DNA of 13,465 nt from Bacillota bacterium. Lineage in GTDB: Bacteria; Bacillota; Clostridia; Christensenellales; Aristaeellaceae. The stretch is taken from the NCBI GenBank assembly GCA_023459275.1, contig JAEWVC010000013.1, positions 1 to 13,465 on the forward strand, written 5' to 3'. The position numbers and the translations under genes were made by a program. Positions 7,041 to 13,465 of the stretch are shown here, in pieces (the stretch's first letter is position 1; each line of letters starts with the position of its first letter). The notes under the pieces were generated by a model that ran no database searches, was not told the origin of the DNA, and saw nothing but the letters and a program-made list of their open reading frames with translations.

Positions 7041-7712
7041 ATGGCTATCAGGACGCCCCTTACTCCCGGCAGGATCAAAAACCATTTTGCCTATGGTTAT
7101 TGGAAATACCTGATCTTGATCCTGGCGGCGGTCTTTGGCTGGAATCTGATCTATACCACTACGGAATACCGCCCCCCGGAGGACAAGCGCATCGATTTTT
7201 ACGTAGCCAGCAACACCGCGGATATCGATTCCGTGCAGGCCTGGCTGGAGCAGGTGCGGCTGGAGGCGTTTCCGGATCTGGAACTCATGCAGGCCTACAC
7301 CGTCATGACGGGATCGGACGATTACTACGCCCAAATGCAGCTTTCCACCTACATCATGGCTGGGGAGGGCGACGTTTACCTGCTGGACAAGGACCGCTTC
7401 GAAAGCTTTGCCACCCAGGGGGCCATGGTGCCCCTGGAGGACTATATCGCGGCGGGGTCCCTTCACACGGAAGGGCTGGATCTGTCCGGGGGCTACGTGA
7501 CGGTGGCGGATACCTCTGAGCGCCACTTGATGGGCATCCCCACGGACAGTTTGTACGGGCTGATCAACCATTTCAGCATCGACTGCCGCGGCCTCGTGCT
7601 CTGCGTCATGGTCCGCAGCGGCAACGAGGAGAACGCCGTCAAGTTTGTGGATTACCTTTTGACAAATATGCAGGAACCGGCCCCGGATTGGCTGACCACG
7701 TCAACCCAATAA
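7041..7712 (+). CDS. Membrane-anchored extracytoplasmic protein of unknown function
   Basis: I do not recognise a named family. The 223-residue product has a basic N-terminus, one hydrophobic segment (about 22-38) and then a soluble domain predicted to face outside (N-in, C-out). Within it, YIMAGEGDVYLLDKDRF (104-120) followed by VPLEDYIAAG (130-139) recalls a strand-turn-helix pattern in extracellular solute-binding proteins, where a deposited substrate is reported as state of an open or closed lobe. The protein is too short for a complete binding protein, so that resemblance is weak. There is no lipobox cysteine. The ATG at 7041 follows GGAAAGGA by 6 bases. It lies 33 bases after lysS on the same strand and is probably read from the greA promoter; a palindromic repeat with a terminator-like hairpin follows. 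Confidence 0.8.
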   Translation: MAIRTPLTPGRIKNHFAYGYWKYLILILAAVFGWNLIYTTTEYRPPEDKRIDFYVASNTADIDSVQAWLEQVRLEAFPDLELMQAYTVMTGSDDYYAQMQLSTYIMAGEGDVYLLDKDRFESFATQGAMVPLEDYIAAGSLHTEGLDLSGGYVTVADTSERHLMGIPTDSLYGLINHFSIDCRGLVLCVMVRSGNEENAVKFVDYLLTNMQEPAPDWLTTSTQ

Positions 7713-7811
7713 CCGCCTGATTTCCGGCAGAAAACTGCGCACCCTTTTCCGCCGCCCGCATAGAAATGAAGCAGGAGCGGGCGTCAAAAAGTGACGAGGC
7801 CAACGGGATGA

Positions 7812-7973
7812 CAGCCTGTTCAAAAACCCGCAAGGCTAGGAGCGGAGTCCGCAAAAGAGGGAGCTTATCGCTAAGTAAGTGACCGAATTTCGCGGGCGAT
7901 GGCGATAACGCAAGCAAAAACGGCAGCCATTCGGCTGGCGTTTTTGCGGTTGCGGGGGTTTTTCAACAGACTG
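7812..7973. repeat. Palindromic repeat element (about 162 bases)
   Basis: The left end CAGCCTGTTCAAAAACCC (7812-7829) is repeated inverted at the right end (7973 back to about 7955), reading CAGTCTGTTGAAAAACCC on the other strand, with two mismatches. Internally, a hairpin (7914-7947) pairs at 14 of 15 positions. The element differs in sequence from the one at 3811-3976. It carries a minus-strand open frame (within 7639-7917) with no domain that I recognise. It may be a MITE or intergenic mosaic element. Confidence 0.6.
7914..7947. terminator. Terminator-like hairpin inside the repeat, usable on both strands
   Basis: GCAAAAACGGCAGCC (7914-7928) and GGCTGGCGTTTTTGC (7933-7947) form a stem with a single G-G mismatch and the tetraloop ATTC. 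The GC-rich inner stem is followed by TTTTT on either strand, so it could end transcription of the lysS unit arriving from the left. Confidence 0.55.
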
Positions 7974-7984
7974 AGGGCATACAA

Positions 7985-8013
7985 GTATATTTTTCCAGCA
8001 ATTTGGCCAAACT
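7985..8013 (+). promoter_or_regulatory. Sigma-F-like (forespore) promoter of gin
   Basis: GTATA (7985-7989), preceded by A, and GGCCAAACT (8005-8013) are 15 bases apart. They fit the B. subtilis sigma-F pattern as I remember it: a -35 of GYATA, a spacer of about 15 and a -10 of GGNNANANT. In B. subtilis csfB is a sigma-F-controlled gene, so the site and the downstream product agree. No good vegetative promoter was seen here. Confidence 0.55.
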
Positions 8014-8046
8014 GGAACTGGAAAACCAGCGGAAGGGGGAAAAACA

Positions 8047-8259
8047 ATGCCGGGTCAAAAATGCATTCTTTGCGGAAAGGAATACCCAGCCGGCCTGCAC
8101 GTGCTGGGATGCCTGATCTGCTTTCCATGCGAGAAAAAACTGCTGCTGCCGGGCGCGGCCCTGCGCATGAGCGCAAAGCGGCGGCACAAGCTGTCCCAGC
8201 TGGCGCAGGCGGCCCAAGCGGAAAGTCCGATGGTACATACCGTGCGGCGCCTGTCTTAG
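8047..8259 (+). CDS. csfB: Gin/CsfB-type anti-sigma-G protein
   Basis: The 70-residue product resembles Gin (CsfB), a small zinc protein that binds and inhibits the late forespore factor sigma-G, and in Bacillus also sigma-E, during sporulation. Two cysteine pairs frame the N-terminal domain: CILC (C6, C9) and CFPC (C25, C28), the latter followed by Glu29, with GLHVLGCLIC between them as in the family. A third nearby cysteine is C22. The C-terminal half is basic and without clear motif. The ATG follows AGGGGG by about 7 bases. Position supports the call: B. subtilis has csfB, xpaC, yaaN, yaaO, tmk in order, and here a YaaO-like and a Tmk-containing gene follow. A generic small zinc-ribbon protein is the alternative. 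Confidence 0.8.
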   Translation: MPGQKCILCGKEYPAGLHVLGCLICFPCEKKLLLPGAALRMSAKRRHKLSQLAQAAQAESPMVHTVRRLS

Positions 8260-8270
8260 AGTTGCGCATC

Positions 8271-8324
8271 GGACCATCAGACGCATTCTTTCGGGGATGC
8301 GTTTTTTGTATTGTTGTATGGTCC
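8271..8324 (+). terminator. Terminator after gin
   Basis: ACGCATTC (8281-8288) and GGATGCGT (8295-8302) form a stem that includes one T-G pair, with loop TTTCGG, followed by a run of Ts (8302-8307). It is nested in a wider perfect 7-base inverted repeat, GGACCAT (8271-8277) and ATGGTCC (8318-8324). It begins 12 bases after the gin stop and separates gin from the next unit. Confidence 0.8.
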
Positions 8325-8355
8325 TGCTGCCATTGAAAGTTTTTCGGGGATGGGT

Positions 8356-8393
8356 GCGGGAAGGGGGATTTTTTCAAAAAGCCCACTTCCCGC
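8356..8393. repeat. 38-base imperfect palindrome
   Basis: GCGGGAAG (8356-8363) and CTTCCCGC (8386-8393) pair perfectly. Pairing continues inward through GGG/CCC and TTTTT/AAAAA with two mismatches, leaving almost no loop. As DNA it could extrude a cruciform; as RNA it lacks a trailing T run, so I do not call it a terminator. Confidence 0.5.
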
Positions 8394-8429
8394 CAGTCCA
8401 TGCAGAGCTATCCGCCGTTTTCGCGGCGC

Positions 8430-8458
8430 TTGCATTTCTTTTATATTCCCTGTAAAAT
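8430..8458 (+). promoter_or_regulatory. SigA-type promoter of the decarboxylase-tmk-mnmA unit
   Basis: TTGCAT (8430-8435) and TAAAAT (8453-8458) are separated by 17 bases. The expected start near 8464-8466 coincides with the first base of a strong leader hairpin. Confidence 0.65.
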
Positions 8459-8463
8459 GGCTA

Positions 8464-8501
8464 GTGTTCCGGCACGGCCGATCTTAGGCCGCCTGGAACA
8501 C
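8464..8501 (+). promoter_or_regulatory. 5'-terminal leader hairpin before the decarboxylase gene
   Basis: GTGTTCC (8464-8470) pairs with GGAACAC (8495-8501). Inside, GGC (8471-8473) pairs with GCC (8491-8493) and GGCC (8476-8479) with GGCC (8487-8490), around a 7-base loop. The hairpin begins at the predicted transcript start and ends one base before the ribosome-binding site AGGAAGG (8503-8509), a position suited to controlling translation or mRNA stability. Confidence 0.6.
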
Positions 8502-8517
8502 CAGGAAGGTGATGGCA

Positions 8518-9885
8518 ATGGCTCCCTCCCGCCCGGTCAGTGATATGCTCACCCAAAACCTTGGCCGGCTGCGGCTTCACGTGCCCGGCCACAAGGGGAA
8601 TGCCCTGTTTGGCGGCGGGGAGACGGAAGCCTTTGATACCACGGAGCTTCCCGTGACCGATGACCTGTACGCGCCCGCGGGCGCTATCAAAAAGGCGCAG
8701 GAGAGGATGGCCGCGGCCTACGGGGCCGCCCATACGCTGATGCTCACCGGAGGTTCCACGGCGGGCATCCTTACCATGCTTTTGTACGCCGCCTCGCCGG
8801 GGGATACGGTGATCCTGCCCCGAAACGCCCATCATTCCTGTTTGAGCGCCTGCATTTTGGGGGATTTGCGGCCCGTGTATGTGCCCTTGGAGGTCACGCC
8901 GGATGGGTATGGCTACGCGCCCGAAGCAGGTTTTTTGAAGGCCATCGAAGCGCATCCCGGGGCCCGGGCCGTGCTGGTCACCAGGCCGGACTACTACGGC
9001 GGCATGGTCCCCCTTGCCCGCATTGCCAAAGCTGCCCATGAAAAAGGCATGCGGCTGCTTGTGGACGAAGCCCACGGCGCGCATCTTCTTTGGCTGGGTA
9101 ATTTCATTACGGCGGCCTCTGGCGGGGCGGACCTGTGGGTTCAGTCGGCCCACAAAACGCTGCCCGCCCTGACCGCCGGGGCCATGCTGCACCTGGCCAA
9201 GGGCGAAGACAGCCGTCTGGCGCTGCAAAGGCTGCGCCTTGTGCAAACCTCCAGCCCGGCCTTTTATTTGATGAAATCCCTGGACGACGCGGTGGCCTGG
9301 ATGTCGGATAATGGGAAGGCGGCGCTTACTGCGCTGCGGGAACGCCTGGCGGACTTTCGCCCGCGCCTTGCGGAGTGGGGCCTTGCGGACGCCCACGCCT
9401 CCTGGCGGACGCTGCCCATGGAGTTTGATTCCACCCGCCTGGTGATCGCCTCCCCCGGGGGAGGGTACGCGCTGGCATCGTATCTTGCTGGGCAGGGCAT
9501 CGATGTGGAGATGGCGGACGCTGCCCGCATCGTTTGCGTTCTGACGGTGATGGATGGGCCGGAAACCTTTTCAAGGCTCTCTTCCGCGCTGGAAAAGGCG
9601 CCGAGGCCCGCGGCGCAGGTACCCCTTTTCCTTGCAAGCTGCCCCTTGCCCCGGCAGGTGCTTCCGCCGCGCCGGGCGGCCTTTGCAAAGCAGGAGCAGG
9701 TGCCTTTTTCCAAGGCGGCCGGGCGGGTAAGCGGGGTAAGCGCGGGACTGTATCCCCCCGGCACGCCCGTCGTTGCCCCGGGGGAGGAAATCACTCCGGA
9801 AGTGTTGGAAATCCTGCTGTCCGCGCCGGAGGAAAACCGCTTCGGCCTGTGGGACGGGCAGCTTGTGTGCGTGGCACAATCATGA
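8518..9885 (+). CDS. YaaO-like Orn/Lys/Arg decarboxylase family protein (PLP-dependent)
   Basis: The 455-residue product belongs to the fold-type I, PLP-dependent ornithine/lysine/arginine decarboxylase family. Visible signatures are HVPGHKG (21-27), TGGSTAG (77-83) for cofactor phosphate binding, DEAHGAHL (183-190) with the aspartate that contacts the pyridine nitrogen, and SAHKTLPALT (210-219) with Lys213 as the probable Schiff-base lysine. YPPGTPVVAPGE marks the C-terminal domain. The substrate cannot be read from sequence; arginine or lysine decarboxylation for polyamines is the usual assumption. Three start codons lie close together (GTG 8509, ATG 8512, ATG 8518); I chose 8518 because AGGAAGG lies 8 bases upstream of it. 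It stands before the Tmk gene as yaaO does in B. subtilis, and is 16 bases from it. Confidence 0.9.
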   Translation: MAPSRPVSDMLTQNLGRLRLHVPGHKGNALFGGGETEAFDTTELPVTDDLYAPAGAIKKAQERMAAAYGAAHTLMLTGGSTAGILTMLLYAASPGDTVILPRNAHHSCLSACILGDLRPVYVPLEVTPDGYGYAPEAGFLKAIEAHPGARAVLVTRPDYYGGMVPLARIAKAAHEKGMRLLVDEAHGAHLLWLGNFITAASGGADLWVQSAHKTLPALTAGAMLHLAKGEDSRLALQRLRLVQTSSPAFYLMKSLDDAVAWMSDNGKAALTALRERLADFRPRLAEWGLADAHASWRTLPMEFDSTRLVIASPGGGYALASYLAGQGIDVEMADAARIVCVLTVMDGPETFSRLSSALEKAPRPAAQVPLFLASCPLPRQVLPPRRAAFAKQEQVPFSKAAGRVSGVSAGLYPPGTPVVAPGEEITPEVLEILLSAPEENRFGLWDGQLVCVAQS

Positions 9886-9901
9886 TACGGGAGGCTCACC
9901 C

Positions 9902-11200
9902 ATGATGGCAACCATGCCTTATGACGCCGTGCTTTTTGACCTGGACGGCACCCTCACCCGCTCGGAGGAAGGGATCCTCAACTGTGTGCGCTTTGCCCTT
10001 GAAAAAATGGGCCGGGATATTCCGGAAGACCAGGTGCTTCACGCTTTTATCGGGCCGCCGCTTCATACCTCCTTTAGTGAAATCACCGGCATGAACGCGC
10101 AGGAGTGCGACTGGGCGGTGGAGCTTTACCGCCAGCGGTTCAGCACGGTTGGCTTGTATGAAAACGCCGTGTACACGGGCATCCGCACGCTGCTTAAAAT
10201 GCTCAAAGGCGCAGGGGTCTGGCTGGGGGTTGCCACCAGCAAGCCGCAAGTCTATACGGAGCGTATTTTGGAGCACTTCGGCCTCGCAAAGTTTTTTTCG
10301 GCGGTTTCAGGGACGGGTGCCAATGAAAAGGATTCCTCCAAAACGGGGCTGATCAAGAGGGCGCTGCCCGAGCGCTGGCAGCATGCCGCCATGGTGGGGG
10401 ACCGGCGCTTTGATGTGGAAGGGGCAAAAGGGGCGGGCATCGCGGCCATTGGCGCGGCCTACGGCTACGGAAGCGTTGAAGAACTGCAAACCGCTGGGGC
10501 GGATCGCATCGCCGCGTCCGTTCAGGAGTTGACGGAACTGCTGTGCCCCGGCGAAGCGCTCCCCCGGGGCTTTTTTCTCACGGTGGAAGGGCTGGACGGC
10601 AGCGGGAAAACCACGCAAGTGGATTTGTTGGAAAAGCGCCTTGCTATGTGGGGTTACGATGTCCGGCGCACAAGGGAGCCCGGCGGCTGCCCCATATCGG
10701 AAAAGATCCGCCAGGTGGTGCTGGATATTGCCAATGTGGGCATGAGCCCCGCCTGCGAGGCGCTGCTCTATGCCGCCTCCCGGGCTGAGCACGTCAGGGA
10801 GGTGATCCGGCCCGGCGTGGAAAAGGGCATGGTGGTGCTGTGCGACCGGTTTGTGGATTCCAGCATCGTCTATCAGGGCGCGGGGAGGCAGTTGGGCGTT
10901 GACCTGGTGGCTTCCATCAACGCGCCGGCGGTGGACGGCATGGTGCCGGACTGCACGGTGTACCTGGATATTGATCATCTGGAAGCGCTCCGCCGCCGGG
11001 GGAAAGCATCGCAGCTGGACCGTATTGAGATCGAGGGGGCGGCCTTTCATGAACGGGTGGCCCTTGCTTACCGGCAATTGGCAAAGGATAATGCGGACCG
11101 GTATGTGACAGTGGATGCCTCTCGCTCCCCGGAGGAGATCGGCGAGGAGGCGTTCGCGGCCGTCCGCCGCCGGCTTGAGGCTATGGAGGGGGAACAGTGA
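9902..11200 (+). CDS. tmk: Fusion of HAD phosphatase and thymidylate kinase
   Basis: One continuous 432-residue frame carries two enzymes. Residues 6-214 are a HAD-superfamily phosphatase of the phosphoglycolate phosphatase type: DLDGT (13-17), ATS (111-113), a lysine in the NEKDSSK region (about 142-147) and GDRRFDVEGAKGAG (166-179). After a short linker, residues 223-432 are thymidylate kinase, which phosphorylates dTMP to dTDP: P-loop EGLDGSGKTT (229-238), REPGG (258-262), DRFVDSS (315-321, usually DRY), and a basic lid near RRRGKASQLDR (364-374). Both halves look complete with all key residues, so this is a real fusion and not a read-through of damaged genes. The ATG at 9902 follows GGGAGG by 7 bases; the frame's 43 upstream codons overlap the decarboxylase gene and lack similarity. 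It is flanked by the decarboxylase gene (16 bases) and mnmA (4-base overlap). Confidence 0.93.
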   Translation: MMATMPYDAVLFDLDGTLTRSEEGILNCVRFALEKMGRDIPEDQVLHAFIGPPLHTSFSEITGMNAQECDWAVELYRQRFSTVGLYENAVYTGIRTLLKMLKGAGVWLGVATSKPQVYTERILEHFGLAKFFSAVSGTGANEKDSSKTGLIKRALPERWQHAAMVGDRRFDVEGAKGAGIAAIGAAYGYGSVEELQTAGADRIAASVQELTELLCPGEALPRGFFLTVEGLDGSGKTTQVDLLEKRLAMWGYDVRRTREPGGCPISEKIRQVVLDIANVGMSPACEALLYAASRAEHVREVIRPGVEKGMVVLCDRFVDSSIVYQGAGRQLGVDLVASINAPAVDGMVPDCTVYLDIDHLEALRRRGKASQLDRIEIEGAAFHERVALAYRQLAKDNADRYVTVDASRSPEEIGEEAFAAVRRRLEAMEGEQ

Positions 11201-12294
11201 CCAGGATCGTGGTGGGCATGTCTGGCGGGGTGGACTCCTCCGTGGCGGCGCTGCTTTTAAAGCGCCAGGGGTTCGACGTGGTGGGTGTGTTCATGAAAAA
11301 TTGGGAAGAGCAGGACGAAAACGGTATCTGCACTTCCGAAAACGACTGGCGGGATGTGCAGGCGGTGTGCGAGGCCATCGGCATCCCCTATTACGCCGTC
11401 AACTTTGCCAGGGAATACAGGGACCGCGTGTTTTCGTATTTTTTGGAGGAGTACAGCGCGGGGCGCACCCCCAACCCGGATGTGCTTTGCAACCGGGAGA
11501 TCAAGTTCAAGGCGTTTCTGGATTTTGCCATGAAGCTGGGGGCGGAAAAGATAGCCACCGGCCATTTTGCTTCCCTCCGGGAGGAGGATGGCGTATTTCG
11601 GCTTTTGCGCGGCGCGGATGGGAACAAGGACCAAAGCTACTTTCTGTATATGCTCGGGCAGCCCCAGCTTGCCAAGGCCATGTTTCCGGTGGGCCGTCTC
11701 ACCAAGGGGCAGGTGCGGCAGATTGCCAGGGAAGCCGGGCTTTCCGTGAGCGAGAAGAAGGATTCCACGGGCATCTGCTTTATCGGCGAGCGGGACTTCA
11801 AGGCTTTTCTGCAAACGTATCTGCCGGCGCGGCCCGGCCCCATGCGCAGCCTTTCCGGGGAAACGGTGGGGCGGCACGATGGGCTGATGTACTATACCCT
11901 GGGGCAGCGCCGTGGGCTTGGGATCGGCGGCCGGGGAGACGGGCGGAGTTGGTTTGTGATCGGCAAGGACCTTCAAAACAATGTGCTGCTGGTGGCCCAG
12001 GGGGAGGACCATCCCATGCTGTACGCCACCCGGGCATCCGCCATCCAGCCCACATGGGTTGCGGGATGCCCGCCAGCCGGGGCGGGGGAACCCCTTGATT
12101 GCACCGCCAAATTCCGTTACCGCCAGCCGGACCAGGCCGTGACCGTACATATAGAGGAAGAAAAGCTTCTTATTACGGCCCACACGCCCCAGCGGGCCAT
12201 CACGCCGGGCCAAAGCGTGGTGTTCTACCAGGGAGAAAATTGTTTGGGTGGGGCTGTTGTGGACGCGGTGCTTGACAGCGGCGCCGCGAAATAG
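11197..12294 (+). CDS. mnmA: tRNA 2-thiouridine(34) synthase MnmA
   Basis: MnmA thiolates U34 of tRNA-Lys, -Glu and -Gln using ATP and sulfur carried by a cysteine desulfurase. The 365-residue product has the PP-loop SGGVDSS (9-15), the catalytic cysteines C98 in NPDVLCNREIKF and C194 in STGICFIG, and the segment GRHDGLMYYTLGQRRGLGIGG. The C-terminal beta-barrel is present. The start is a GTG that overlaps the preceding TGA stop (GTGA, 11197-11200), with GGAGGGGG just upstream, so translation is probably coupled to the HAD-thymidylate kinase gene. No desulfurase gene is present in the window. No convincing terminator was found before the rRNA promoter. Confidence 0.96.
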   Translation: MTRIVVGMSGGVDSSVAALLLKRQGFDVVGVFMKNWEEQDENGICTSENDWRDVQAVCEAIGIPYYAVNFAREYRDRVFSYFLEEYSAGRTPNPDVLCNREIKFKAFLDFAMKLGAEKIATGHFASLREEDGVFRLLRGADGNKDQSYFLYMLGQPQLAKAMFPVGRLTKGQVRQIAREAGLSVSEKKDSTGICFIGERDFKAFLQTYLPARPGPMRSLSGETVGRHDGLMYYTLGQRRGLGIGGRGDGRSWFVIGKDLQNNVLLVAQGEDHPMLYATRASAIQPTWVAGCPPAGAGEPLDCTAKFRYRQPDQAVTVHIEEEKLLITAHTPQRAITPGQSVVFYQGENCLGGAVVDAVLDSGAAK

Positions 12295-12428
12295 ACGGCA
12301 TGGCAGTATAATAGGAAGAAGAACGCGCCAAAATAGCGCATGGGAAAATTCGGGACGCGGGCGGTCCTTTGCCGGCAAAAAGGGGCTGTTTTGGGCAAAA
12401 AGAATAGATCGAAAAAGTAAATTTGGTG
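12295..12428. other. Gap between mnmA and the rRNA promoter
   Basis: The 134 bases contain no gene. A TATAAT occurs at 12307-12312, but the nearest TTGACA (12272-12277) is 29 bases upstream, too far for a normal promoter. No hairpin with a T run was seen. Confidence 0.5.
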
Positions 12429-12457
12429 TTGACAAAGGTTTGAGCCCGTGATATGAT
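12429..12457 (+). promoter_or_regulatory. rRNA operon promoter
   Basis: TTGACA (12429-12434) is followed at 17 bases by TATGAT (12452-12457). An alternative GATAAT (12455-12460) would give 20 bases. The surrounding sequence is AT-rich upstream, as expected for a strong rRNA promoter, and about 165 bases of leader separate it from the 16S gene. Confidence 0.8.
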
Positions 12458-12460
12458 AAT

Positions 12461-12630
12461 CAAGCTCGCCTCAAACGAGCGCCGGACCTTGAAAACGATA
12501 CAGAGTCTGAGAGGACTCAAGAGGAAGAGAGAAATCGACAGTCGATTCTGACAATGAGTTTACACTTTGTCGAGGGAAAGATCAGTAAGGGAACTTACTG
12601 AAGGACTCCAAGATAGAGAGTGAAAGGATT
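12461..12630 (+). other. Transcribed 16S leader with boxA-like motif and hairpins
   Basis: CCTTGAAAAC (12487-12496) resembles the boxA antitermination element of rRNA leaders. Small hairpins follow: GAGTC/GACTC (12503-12507, 12514-12518), AATCGA/TCGATT (12533-12538, 12542-12547) and CAGTAAG/CTTACTG (12583-12589, 12594-12600) with a GGAA (GNRA) loop. The long processing stem for 16S needs the downstream spacer, which lies outside the window. Confidence 0.6.

Positions 12631-13465
<835 letters not shown>

Larger units (their letters stand above)
7713..8046. other. Gene-free interval between the orphan gene and gin
   Basis: The 334 bases contain a 7-base hairpin (CGCCCGC 7753-7759 with GCGGGCG 7777-7783), the palindromic repeat 7812-7973 with an internal terminator-like hairpin, and the sigma-F-like promoter of the next gene. 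Open frames on both strands here mirror one another across the palindrome and show no domain, so I do not call genes. Confidence 0.7.

Noticed and set aside
6105..7571. Long open frame (488 codons) on the minus strand opposite lysS
   Set aside because: It is antisense to a certain gene, has His/Gly/Val-rich composition typical of antisense frames in GC-rich DNA, and shows no domain.
7639..7917. 92-codon minus-strand frame in the palindromic repeat
   Set aside because: It lies mostly in the repeat, extends into the end of the neighbouring gene, and has no recognised domain or clear ribosome-binding site.
9773..9901. 43-codon N-terminal extension of the HAD-Tmk frame
   Set aside because: It overlaps the decarboxylase gene in another frame and its translation is unlike HAD proteins; the ATG at 9902 has a good ribosome-binding site.
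12272..12312. Possible second rRNA promoter (TTGACA ... TATAAT) at the end of mnmA
   Set aside because: The spacing is 29 bases, far outside the 16-18 needed.
11257..12435. 392-codon minus-strand frame opposite mnmA
   Set aside because: It is antisense to the well-supported mnmA gene, and the translation has no recognisable motif.

Overview
The window is chromosomal DNA of a GC-rich, endospore-forming Firmicute of the class Clostridia. Three things point there: the partial 16S rRNA gene at the right end, an anti-sigma-G (Gin/CsfB-type) protein with a sigma-F-like promoter, and a gene order recalling the csfB-yaaO-tmk region of Bacillus subtilis. The 16S looks like an uncultured gut-type Clostridia lineage, perhaps Christensenellales or Oscillospirales, but I cannot place it firmly by eye.

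Layout, left to right. A 23-base poly-C run opens the window, probably a contig-edge artefact. It is followed by a strong promoter and a glycyl-tRNA synthetase gene (glyS) closed by a terminator. A 456-base convergent gap holds GC-rich palindromes. On the minus strand lies a three-gene unit: L-asparaginase, a secreted barnase-type ribonuclease, and its barstar-type inhibitor, which overlaps the ribonuclease gene by 14 bases. A MITE-like palindromic element (3811-3976) separates this unit from a plus-strand glycerophosphodiester phosphodiesterase gene. A consensus promoter overlapping that gene's stop codon then drives greA, lysS and a membrane-anchored protein of unknown function.

A second palindromic repeat (7812-7973) follows. 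Then come the small gin gene with its terminator, and a separate unit starting with a promoter and leader hairpin: a YaaO-like Orn/Lys/Arg decarboxylase, a HAD phosphatase fused in frame to thymidylate kinase, and mnmA (tRNA 2-thiouridylase), whose GTG start overlaps the kinase stop. A strong promoter and structured leader then introduce a 16S rRNA gene cut by the window end.

Most genes serve translation, transcription and nucleotide metabolism (glyS, greA, lysS, tmk, mnmA, rRNA). The parts most worth a second look are the HAD-thymidylate kinase fusion, the asparaginase/barnase/barstar operon, the sigma-F-like promoter before gin, the decarboxylase leader hairpin, and the two long palindromic repeats. 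I found no CRISPR array, tRNA gene, transposase or prophage gene. No sequence search was run; family calls rest on motifs and remembered reference sequences.
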